DNA of 64,000 nucleotides from Pseudomonas coleopterorum (GTDB lineage: Bacteria; Pseudomonadota; Gammaproteobacteria; Pseudomonadales; Pseudomonadaceae): the NCBI RefSeq assembly GCF_900105555.1, contig NZ_FNTZ01000001.1, positions 1,302,001-1,366,000 on the forward strand. Direction: 5' to 3'. The notes under the pieces were generated by a model. That model was not told the origin of the DNA. It made no database searches and saw only the letters and a program-made list of their open reading frames with translations. This document shows positions 20,517-27,948 of this stretch, piece by piece; position 1 is the stretch's first letter, and each line of letters opens with the position of its first letter. A program made the position numbers and the translations under genes.

Positions 20517-21692
20517 TCACCTGACGCCATTGCGTTCCAGGCGATAGGCGCTGACCGCCTCGTACACCGCCTTGCGCAGGCGGTTGATGCCGCCGATGGG
20601 GCGATGCGCCTCGATCCCGTGCCAGGGGCTGAAACTGAAGTTGTCGCACATCAGGTTCTGCTCGGGTGTGTCGAAGTCCTGAGCCGGCACCTGGATGTGG
20701 GCCACGGTCTGGAAGGGCGCGTCGCTTTCCTTCCACTGCACGCTGGTGTCTTCGATGGGCATGTAGCGGGTGGCGTCCTGCGTCTGGATCTGCAGGGCGA
20801 AGCAGGCTGGCTGACGATCGGTGGACAGTTGCTGGTACAACGCCGAGCGCAGGAAGTTGGGCACGTCGCGGTTCTGCGCCGGTGGCGTATACGCCGGGCA
20901 CGTTCCCGCTTCCGGGGTGACGCGGAACTTGGCGTTGAGGTTGCCGAACTTGTACGGCGACACGGAAAAGTAAGTGGTCAGCAGCGGGCTGGGCGGTGCT
21001 TCGGACAGGGTCGCCAGGGCGATGAACAGGTGTCGCACCTGCCATTGGCGCGGGTCCCAGCCTGGCAGAAAGGCCATCACCTTCTTGCCGTCGGCCTGGG
21101 CCGCCACGTTCTGGCGATATTCGGCCACGTCGCTGACGAAGAAGTTGGCATGGTTGAACATGACGAAATCCTGCTCGCCGCGTCCCTGCTGGCTGGGCAG
21201 CAGCTGATCGCCGGGGACGCCCAGCAGCTTGATGGCCATGCCGCGCGCGTCCTTCATGTTGTCGAACTGCGGATAGGCGTTGCCGTTAGAGAGCCGCATC
21301 CAGGCTTGCCAGGTCTTGCCCGGTTCGCTGAACACACCCTGGCGCAGTGCCGGATCCAGGTCGGTGGCCACGCTGACCTGCGCCTGCACGCAGCCATGCG
21401 CCTTGGCGTGGGCGTCGCGCAGGTAGCGGGTGGGTTCGCGGTGCTGGTCGACGATGCGGATGGCGGTCTGGATGATGTCCTGGGTCATCGCCGCCTCGCC
21501 GGCGGGAATCTGCTCCTGGGCCGAGACCGGCCCGGAGAACTTCCACGCGTACCACAGCGTGGCCAGCAGCCAGCCCAGCAGGCCCAGGACGATCAGCCCC
21601 AGCACCGTCCTGAACAGCCAGGTACCCAGGCGCAGCCAGAAGCGGCCGATGGGGCCGGGTGGCGTCGAATCCATCGAGGGACGGTTGATCAT
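20517..21692 (-). CDS. Membrane-anchored catalase-family heme protein
   Basis: 391 aa. One N-terminal transmembrane segment (about residues 28-50) is followed by a reduced catalase-fold domain of the SrpA-like group, with RLSNGNAYPQFDNMKDARGMAIKLL-type strands and FNHANFFVSDVAEY. It is shorter than a true catalase, so catalase activity should not be assumed. The start overlaps the stop of the di-heme cytochrome gene by 4 bp, pointing to a joint envelope function such as peroxide handling. Confidence 0.8.
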   Translation of the reverse strand: MINRPSMDSTPPGPIGRFWLRLGTWLFRTVLGLIVLGLLGWLLATLWYAWKFSGPVSAQEQIPAGEAAMTQDIIQTAIRIVDQHREPTRYLRDAHAKAHGCVQAQVSVATDLDPALRQGVFSEPGKTWQAWMRLSNGNAYPQFDNMKDARGMAIKLLGVPGDQLLPSQQGRGEQDFVMFNHANFFVSDVAEYRQNVAAQADGKKVMAFLPGWDPRQWQVRHLFIALATLSEAPPSPLLTTYFSVSPYKFGNLNAKFRVTPEAGTCPAYTPPAQNRDVPNFLRSALYQQLSTDRQPACFALQIQTQDATRYMPIEDTSVQWKESDAPFQTVAHIQVPAQDFDTPEQNLMCDNFSFSPWHGIEAHRPIGGINRLRKAVYEAVSAYRLERNGVR

Positions 21693-23488
21693 GGCAGTCG
21701 TTTCTCCAGTGGCCCACCCAGGATCTTGAGGTATTCGAGCAGCGCCCAGCGCTCCTCGGGCTGCAGCAGGCGACCGATCACCCCGGCACCCAGCGGGCCG
21801 TCGCGGAATTCGTGGCCGCTGTTGGCGTTGCCGGTCAGGCGCGTGTCGTAGAGAAAGCCGCCGGGGAAGGCTTCGCTGCGATAACCCAGGTGCGCCGGGT
21901 CGTATTCCAGGTTGCCACGGTAGAAGGTCACCGAGCGCTCGTCCTGAGGCGACAGCAGTTGATAGAGGCTGGGCACCGAACCGTTGTGCAGGAACGGCGG
22001 GGTGGCCCAGACGCCGGCCAGGGGCCGGGCCTTGTACGCGCGCAGTTCACGCACGCCGATGTCCATGCCGAAGCCGTTCAGCCGTGCCTGTTCCTGCGGG
22101 CCGATGCCGGCCTGGCGGTAGGCCTGCGCCTCGACGAAGGCGGTGACATAGGCCAGTGCCTTGGCCACGGAAATGTGCTTGAGGTCGAGCGGCTCGCTGG
22201 GATCTTCCAGCTGCACGTTCATGGTCTTGAGGGCCTGCACGTCCCAGTTCAGCGCGCTGACATCGAAACGATGATCGGCGATGTTGTTGGCAGCGGTAGG
22301 GTCGGTGCCCATGTAGTCGACCGAGCGCATCTGCAGCTTGGCCACGGGGCGCGGTCCGCTGTGGTCCACCAGGGGCACGTGGCAGGCCGCGCAGTTTTCC
22401 TGGAACAGCTGCCGGCCCTGGGCGGCACGGGTCAGATCGACCTGGCCCAGCACTGCTTCGGGCCACTGCGGCGCGGGCAGACGCTCCACGGCTTGTTCGA
22501 TGCGGTACAGGTCCATGACCCGCACGCTCGAGGGGTAGCGTTCGTCACCCATCAGGGGCTGGCCGTGGGCGTCGAAGAACTCCAGGGTCGCCCCCACGCC
22601 CAGCGCCTCACCGATGTTGCGCGCCATCGGCTGCTGGGCCGAACCGTTCCACTGCACCCAGTCGAAGGTCCAGATGTCCCACAAGTGTGGATAGTCGACC
22701 GGCGCGTTGGCGACGCGATAGTTGTCGGCACTGATGGCGTCGCCGAAGGTGGCGTTGGCGATGCGGCCAAACGCATCGGCGCGGCCGGGCCCTTCCTGGA
22801 CGGGGTACAGGCCGCGATGGGTGTCGTTCCAGGCGGTGTGCAGGATGCTGTTCAGCGAGGCCTTGAGCGCTGCACGCAGGGCGTCGTGCCCGGCCTCGTA
22901 GCCTTGCTCGCCGAGCACCGCCAGGGCGAAGCGCTTGAACTTCCAGGGGTTGTAGTAGGTGGCCGCCATGCTCGCCGCCAGGGCCTGGCCGAAGTCGCCG
23001 CCGCGCAGGGTCGGCACCGTGGCGGGCAGCACGTGCTGCGCGGTGCCGCCGTCTACCCGCAGCGCCGTGCCGTTGAAGCGCAACTCACCGGTGTGGCAGG
23101 CGGCGCAGCTGATGTCGAGAAACTGCGTGTCGCCGTTTTCGCCGGGGTGCCGGGTGAAGCCTATGGGCAAGTCGTGCGGATTCTGCGCGTGGCCCGGTTC
23201 GATCAGGAAGCCGAAACGGCCGAGGTTTTCCGGCGCTGCGAAGCGTTGCGTGGAAAACGGCTGTTCCAGGTTGACGAACCAGTCGTAGTGCAGGCCCTTG
23301 ACCTGGGTCCCCTGGGGGGTGAAATAGTAGGTGTCGCGGTCGGCGTCGCTCCAGTCCTGCAGGTAGTGCAGGTCGCGGGCAGGGCTATAGGCTGGCAGGT
23401 TGGGGTAGGCGATGTAGTAGGCGATGACGGCGACGGCCAACAGCGCGGCCACCAGCACGATCATCACGCCTCGAATGAGCAAGCGCAT
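21689..23488 (-). CDS. Di-heme cytochrome c peroxidase-like protein
   Basis: About 599 aa. An N-terminal membrane anchor (ILVAALLAVAVIAYYIAY-type span) precedes a periplasmic part with two CAACH heme-binding motifs, one near residue 145 and one near residue 375. This layout matches large di-heme peroxidase-like proteins. ATG 23488 is chosen because AAGGA lies 8 bp upstream; GTG 23494 is the alternative. It is the first gene of a two-gene operon with the catalase-like protein. Confidence 0.82.
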   Translation of the reverse strand: MRLLIRGVMIVLVAALLAVAVIAYYIAYPNLPAYSPARDLHYLQDWSDADRDTYYFTPQGTQVKGLHYDWFVNLEQPFSTQRFAAPENLGRFGFLIEPGHAQNPHDLPIGFTRHPGENGDTQFLDISCAACHTGELRFNGTALRVDGGTAQHVLPATVPTLRGGDFGQALAASMAATYYNPWKFKRFALAVLGEQGYEAGHDALRAALKASLNSILHTAWNDTHRGLYPVQEGPGRADAFGRIANATFGDAISADNYRVANAPVDYPHLWDIWTFDWVQWNGSAQQPMARNIGEALGVGATLEFFDAHGQPLMGDERYPSSVRVMDLYRIEQAVERLPAPQWPEAVLGQVDLTRAAQGRQLFQENCAACHVPLVDHSGPRPVAKLQMRSVDYMGTDPTAANNIADHRFDVSALNWDVQALKTMNVQLEDPSEPLDLKHISVAKALAYVTAFVEAQAYRQAGIGPQEQARLNGFGMDIGVRELRAYKARPLAGVWATPPFLHNGSVPSLYQLLSPQDERSVTFYRGNLEYDPAHLGYRSEAFPGGFLYDTRLTGNANSGHEFRDGPLGAGVIGRLLQPEERWALLEYLKILGGPLEKRLP

Positions 23489-23624
23489 GGGCACGGTCCT
23501 TGTGATAAGCGCGGCTTTATGCCTGAAAAATCCAGTGATGGCAACTGGCCTTTAGTCTAGTCCCGGCAATCTCTTCATAACGCGCAGACGCCCGTCGCAT
23601 CGGTGCCAGCCTGTGGTGCGCGAC

Positions 23625-23639
23625 GCACATAAAGGGTGC
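23625..23639. promoter_or_regulatory. Candidate NtrC enhancer site upstream of nasA
   Basis: GCAC-N7-GTGC, the core of the NtrC consensus (TGCACC-N5-GGTGCA), centred about 101 bp upstream of the expected start of the sigma-54 promoter. This is a usual NtrC distance. Confidence 0.6.
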
Positions 23640-23706
23640 AGGTCACGGTCGATACGCCGCACCTGCGACCGGCTGCTTCCTTTCTTCACTGCGGTCCGGA
23701 TGATTG

Positions 23707-23722
23707 TGGCGCATGGATTGCA
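23707..23722 (+). promoter_or_regulatory. Sigma-54 promoter of nasA
   Basis: TGGCGCATGGATTGCA matches the -24/-12 consensus TGGCACG-N4-TTGCW, with the invariant GG and GC exactly 10 bp apart. Expected transcription start is near 23733, 120 bp before the nasA ATG. Together with the NtrC-like site this predicts expression under nitrogen limitation. Confidence 0.75.
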
Positions 23723-23741
23723 AGCCTGCGCACTACACAAT

Positions 23742-23829
23742 GCAATCGATGCCGATTGCCTCCCACACGACAACGGTGCCGTGCTGCCCGCTCTGATGAG
23801 CGCAGGCAGCTGGCGCCGTTTTTGTTTTT
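23742..23829 (+). promoter_or_regulatory. nasA leader: two hexaloop hairpins and an intrinsic terminator (ANTAR/NasT-type)
   Basis: Hairpin 1 (23742-23759) is GCAATC/GATTGC around loop GATGCC. Hairpin 2 (23766-23783) is CACGAC/GCCGTG with one A-C mismatch around loop AACGGT. The terminator (23772-23829) pairs AACGGTGCC with GGCGCCGTT, then GCTGCC with GGCAGC and CGCTC with GAGCG, and ends in TTTTTGTTTTT. Hairpin 2 uses the 5' strand of the terminator, so the two cannot coexist. Two six-base loops with A1 and G4 are the known target of ANTAR antiterminators such as NasT; loop 1 here has G at position 1. Confidence 0.7.
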
Positions 23830-23852
23830 GTCGCCAGCAGCGAGGAGGGTCG

Positions 23853-26800
23853 ATGACCGCCACTTCAGTGCGTAGCGTGTGCCCCTACTGCGGCGTCGGC
23901 TGCGGTATCGTCATGACTGTCGAGAGCGGCCGCGTGGTCAAGGTCAGCGGCGACAAGCTGCATCCGGCCAACGCCGGACGCCTGTGCACCAAGGGCAGCA
24001 CCTGCGCCCAGCCGCTCAGCGATCCGGGGCGCATGCAGCACGCCTACCTGCGCGAGAACCGTGATCACGAGCCGGTACAGTCGAACATGGACGCCGCCAT
24101 CGCCGCGGCCGGCAGCCGCCTGCGGCTGATCCTCGATGAGCATGGCCCCGATGCCCTGGCCTTCTACGTCTCCGGGCAGATGTCGCTGGAAGCCCAGTAC
24201 CTGGTCAACAAGCTTGCCAAGGGGTACGTGCGCACGCGGCATATCGAATCCAACTCGCGGCTGTGCATGGCCAGCGCCGGCAGTGGCTACAAGCTGTCGT
24301 TGGGCGCCGATGGCCCGCCCGGCTCATACGATGATTTCGATCAGGCCGAGGTGTTTCTGGTGATCGGCGCGAACATGGCCGACTGTCATCCGATCCTGTT
24401 CCTGCGCCTGCTCGATCGCCTCAAGGCCGGCGCCAGGCTGATCGTCGTCGACCCACGGCGCAACGCCACTGCCGACAAGGCCGACCTGTTCCTGCAGATC
24501 GAGCCGGGCACCGACCTGGCGCTGCTCAACGGCCTGCTGCACCTGCTGCACGCCAACGGCGCGACCGACCCGGCGTTCATCGCCGCGCACACCGAAGGCT
24601 GGGAGGACATGCCGGCTTTTCTGGCCGATTACACGCCAGCCCGAGTCGCGCAGATCACCGGCCTCGACGAACAGGCGATCCGTCAGGCCGCGCAGTGGAT
24701 CGGCGGCGCGGCCAACTGGATGAGTTGCTGGACCATGGGGCTGAACCAGAGCATCCACGGCACGTGGAACACCAACGCGCTGTGCAATCTGCATCTGGCC
24801 ACCGGCGCCCTCTGCCGTCCGGGCAGCGGACCGTTCTCCCTGACCGGCCAGCCCAACGCGATGGGCGGGCGCGAAATGGGCTACATGGGCCCAGGCCTGC
24901 CCGGCCAGCGTTCGCTGCTGGTGGCGGCCGATCGGGCCCACGTCGAAACACTCTGGGGCATTGCCCCTGGCAGCTTGCGTGAAGAAGGCAACGCCGGCAC
25001 CGTCGACCTGTTTCGGCAGATGGGCGAGGGCGCGATCAAGGCGTGCTGGATCATCTGCACCAACCCGGTGGCCAGTGTCGCCAACCGTCAGCAGGTCATC
25101 GATGGCCTGCAGGCGGCAGAGCTGGTGATCACCCAGGATGCCTTTCTCGACACCGAGACCAATCGCTATGCCGACGTGCTGCTGCCCGCCGCGCTGTGGG
25201 CCGAGGCCGAAGGGGTGATGATCAACTCCGAGCGCAACATGACCCTTATGCGCAAGGCTGTCGACGCACCGGGGCAAGCCCTGCCGGACTGGCAGATCAT
25301 CGCCAAGGTGGCCTGCGCCATGGGCTTCGCCGAGGGCTTCGACTACGCCAGTGCCGAACAGATCTATGAAGAGCTGCAACGCTTCGACAACCCGCAGAGC
25401 GGTTACGACATCCGCGGCGCCAGCTACGCGCAACTGCGCCAGCAGCCACGCCAATGGCCTGCGCTGCCAGGGCAGGAGGGTGTGCGCAGCCCGATTCGCT
25501 ACCTCACCGAGGCAGGCGTGCGCTTTCCCACCGCCAGCGGTCGTGCTCGGTTCTTCGCCCGTCCGCACCTGCCAGCCGCCGATCAGCCCGACGCCGAGTT
25601 CGCCATGGTGCTCAACACCGGTCGCTTGCAGCATCAGTGGCACACGCTGACCAAGACCGGCAAGGTCGCCACCTTGAACCGGCTCGACCCTGGGCCGTTC
25701 ATCGAGCTTCATCCCGACGACGCCGAGCGTCTGGGCATCGGCGAGGCCGATCAGGTGCAGGTCCGCTCGCGGCGCGGCCAGGCGGTATTGCCGGCCCGCC
25801 TCAGCGACCGGGTACGGCCGGGCAATTGCTTCGCGCCCTTTCACTGGAACGACGTGTACGGCAGCGATCTGGCCATCAATGCCGTGACCAGCGACGCCAC
25901 CGATCCGCTGTCGCACCAGCCGGCCTTCAAGTTCGCCGCCGTGGCGCTGCAACGCGTCGGCTCGCCGAAAATCGCCCTGCAGAACCTCGATGCCGACGCG
26001 CCTGACGGTGTCGCGGCAAGCGACGGGCAGGCGGCCATCCAGGTGCTCTGGGCTTCGCAGACCGGCACCGCGCAGGCCATCGCCGAACGCTGCGCGCAGA
26101 CCCTGCGCGAGCGTGGCGCATCGGTCGCTCTGCGTGGCCTGCACGAGATCACCCCGGCCGAGTTGCTCGCCGCCCATGACCTGTTGCTGATCACCAGCAC
26201 CTTTGGCGATGGCGATGCACCGGACAATGCCACGCGCCTGTGGGCCCAGTTGCAGGCCACGCAGACCGAGCCTTGTGCAGACCTGCGCTATGCCGTGCTG
26301 GCGCTGGGCGATTCCAGTTACGCGCAGTTCTGCGGCTTTGCCCGCAAGCTGGACGAGCGCCTGACCCAGCTGGGCGGAAAGCGTCTGCTCGAACGCGTCG
26401 AGTGCGAGCCTGACGATCAGGCGCCTGCCGAGCGCTGGATACAGGCCGCCAGTCTGCTGCTTGCCGGACCAGCGTCCAGTTCAGTGGCTGAATCGGTGGC
26501 CGGTTCGGTTGCGGCAGAAGCTGCGTTGTATACCCGTCAGCGACCCTGGCTGGCGCGCGTCCTGCACAATCAGGTGCTCAACGCCGCCGGCACCGAGAAG
26601 GAAGTGCGCCATGTGGTGTTCGACTTGAAGGACAGCGGCCTGGTCTATGAAGCGGGCGATGCCCTTGGCGTATGGCCGAGCAACTGCATGAGCCTGGTCG
26701 AGGAACTGCTGGCCTGCCTTGGCCTGGACAGCAGCGAGCGGGTCCTGCTCAAGGGGCACGGCGAGCAGCCGCTGGCGGTGGCTTTGCACAAGCATCTGGA

Positions 26801-27644
26801 CATCACGCGCATCACGCCGCAGTGGCTGGCATTTCTGAGCGAGCGCTGCGCCGATCCGTTGTTGGCCTCGTTGCTCGAACCGGCCAACGCTGTCCAACTG
26901 CAGCAGTGGTTGTGGGGTCGGCAACTGATCGACCTGCTCGAAGCCTTTCCGGTGACGCTGACCACCCAGGAACTGCTCGGCCTGCTCAAGCCCTTGCAGC
27001 CGCGGCTGTACTCCATCAGCTCCAGCGCTCGCACTGACCCGCATCAGGTGCACATCACCTTGTCGACCGTGCGTTACCAGTGCAACGAGCGCGTGCGCAG
27101 TGGCGTCTGCTCGGGCTTCCTGGCCGATCGCTCGGCAGCGGCGCTGGTGCCGATCTTCGTTCAAAAGACCCGTCAGTTCCGCGTGCCCAGCCAGGCCGAT
27201 ACGCCGATGATCATGGTCGGCCCGGGCACCGGCATAGCGCCGTTTCGCGCCTTCCTTCACGAGCGCCAGGCGCTGGGTCATCACGGGCGCAACTGGCTGT
27301 TGTTCGGCGAGCAACGCGAGCACAGCGACTTCTACTACCGCGACGAACTGCACGCCTGGCTGCGCAGCGGGCATCTGCACCGGCTGGATACGGCGTTCTC
27401 CCGCGATCAGGCGGAAAAGATCTACGTCCAGGACCGCTTGCGCCAGCAGGGCGCCCAGGTGTGGCAATGGTTGCAGCAGGGCGGGCATTTCTATGTCTGC
27501 GGCGATGCCAGCCGCATGGCCAAGGATGTCGACGCAGTGCTGCGCGACGTAGTGGCCGAACACGGCGCCATGAGCACGCAGCAGGCCGAGGCTTACCTGG
27601 CCCAGTTGAGCCGGGACCGGCGTTATGTGCGGGATGTGTACTGA
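23853..27644 (+). CDS. nasA: Assimilatory nitrate reductase fused to a CysJ-like NADPH flavoprotein
   Basis: 1263 aa. Residues 1 to about 710 are a molybdopterin nitrate reductase: an N-terminal 4Fe-4S site (Cys10, Cys13, Cys17, Cys45) and the molybdopterin-guanine-dinucleotide-binding domains. From about residue 728 a flavodoxin domain follows ([14 protein letters not shown]), and from about 890 an FAD/NADPH reductase domain like CysJ, ending in [10 protein letters not shown]. The fusion supplies its own electron path from NADPH through FAD and FMN to the iron-sulfur centre and molybdenum. ATG 23853 has GAGGAGGG upstream. It reduces nitrate to nitrite for NirBD. Confidence 0.92.
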   Translation: MTATSVRSVCPYCGVGCGIVMTVESGRVVKVSGDKLHPANAGRLCTKGSTCAQPLSDPGRMQHAYLRENRDHEPVQSNMDAAIAAAGSRLRLILDEHGPDALAFYVSGQMSLEAQYLVNKLAKGYVRTRHIESNSRLCMASAGSGYKLSLGADGPPGSYDDFDQAEVFLVIGANMADCHPILFLRLLDRLKAGARLIVVDPRRNATADKADLFLQIEPGTDLALLNGLLHLLHANGATDPAFIAAHTEGWEDMPAFLADYTPARVAQITGLDEQAIRQAAQWIGGAANWMSCWTMGLNQSIHGTWNTNALCNLHLATGALCRPGSGPFSLTGQPNAMGGREMGYMGPGLPGQRSLLVAADRAHVETLWGIAPGSLREEGNAGTVDLFRQMGEGAIKACWIICTNPVASVANRQQVIDGLQAAELVITQDAFLDTETNRYADVLLPAALWAEAEGVMINSERNMTLMRKAVDAPGQALPDWQIIAKVACAMGFAEGFDYASAEQIYEELQRFDNPQSGYDIRGASYAQLRQQPRQWPALPGQEGVRSPIRYLTEAGVRFPTASGRARFFARPHLPAADQPDAEFAMVLNTGRLQHQWHTLTKTGKVATLNRLDPGPFIELHPDDAERLGIGEADQVQVRSRRGQAVLPARLSDRVRPGNCFAPFHWNDVYGSDLAINAVTSDATDPLSHQPAFKFAAVALQRVGSPKIALQNLDADAPDGVAASDGQAAIQVLWASQTGTAQAIAERCAQTLRERGASVALRGLHEITPAELLAAHDLLLITSTFGDGDAPDNATRLWAQLQATQTEPCADLRYAVLALGDSSYAQFCGFARKLDERLTQLGGKRLLERVECEPDDQAPAERWIQAASLLLAGPASSSVAESVAGSVAAEAALYTRQRPWLARVLHNQVLNAAGTEKEVRHVVFDLKDSGLVYEAGDALGVWPSNCMSLVEELLACLGLDSSERVLLKGHGEQPLAVALHKHLDITRITPQWLAFLSERCADPLLASLLEPANAVQLQQWLWGRQLIDLLEAFPVTLTTQELLGLLKPLQPRLYSISSSARTDPHQVHITLSTVRYQCNERVRSGVCSGFLADRSAAALVPIFVQKTRQFRVPSQADTPMIMVGPGTGIAPFRAFLHERQALGHHGRNWLLFGEQREHSDFYYRDELHAWLRSGHLHRLDTAFSRDQAEKIYVQDRLRQQGAQVWQWLQQGGHFYVCGDASRMAKDVDAVLRDVVAEHGAMSTQQAEAYLAQLSRDRRYVRDVY

Positions 27645-27656
27645 AAGGGTGCGGTG

Positions 27657-27673
27657 TGCACTGGGGTGGGGCT
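27657..27673. promoter_or_regulatory. Weak NtrC-like site upstream of nirB
   Basis: TGCAC-N7-GGGC differs from the GCAC-N7-GTGC core by one base. It is about 146 bp upstream of the expected nirB start, with a REP pair in between. Position supports a role; the sequence match is imperfect. Confidence 0.35.
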
Positions 27674-27686
27674 TTGTATCAGGGAG

Positions 27687-27758
27687 GGCCTCTTCGCGGG
27701 CAGAGCCCGCTCCCACACTGAAATCCTTGTGGGAGCGGGCTCTGCCCGCGAAGAGGCC
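27687..27758. repeat. Perfect REP inverted pair between nasA and nirB
   Basis: Two 31-bp arms (27687-27717 and 27728-27758) are exact inverted copies of the element starting GGCCTCTTCGCGGGCAGAGC, separated by 10 bp. It lies after the nasA stop and just before the nirB promoter, so it may cap the nasA transcript. Confidence 0.95.
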
Positions 27759-27784
27759 CCATCTGACACTCCCCAGACAAACCC

Positions 27785-27800
27785 TGGCACGCAACCTGCT
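27785..27800 (+). promoter_or_regulatory. Sigma-54 promoter of nirBD
   Basis: TGGCACGCAACCTGCT matches the -24/-12 consensus at nearly every position, with GG and GC 10 bp apart. Expected start is near 27811. It gives nirBD its own promoter, separate from nasA. Confidence 0.8.
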
Positions 27801-27819
27801 TCCACCCAGACAAGTCCCC

Positions 27820-27908
27820 GGTGCTCAACGACGATCACCCCACCGGACACCCTCATTTCGACGATCAGGCAAAGGCGCCTGGAGCATTCGCTCCAGGCGT
27901 TTTTTTTT
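27820..27908 (+). promoter_or_regulatory. nirBD leader: ANTAR (NasT) antiterminator hairpins and terminator
   Basis: Hairpin 1 (27820-27839) is GGTGCTC/GATCACC with one mismatch and loop AACGAC. Hairpin 2 (27865-27882) is TCAGGC/GCCTGG with loop AAAGGC. Both loops have six bases with A at position 1 and G at position 4. The terminator (27876-27908) is CGCCTGGAGC/GCTCCAGGCG with loop ATTC and nine Ts, and its 5' strand is shared with hairpin 2. Nitrate-responsive antitermination by the ANTAR protein NasT before nirB is established in P. aeruginosa and for nas genes in Azotobacter. nirB starts 40 bp after the T run. Confidence 0.85.
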
Positions 27909-27948
27909 GCCCGATGGTCAAGACACCGCAACGTGCCAGGAGATACCC

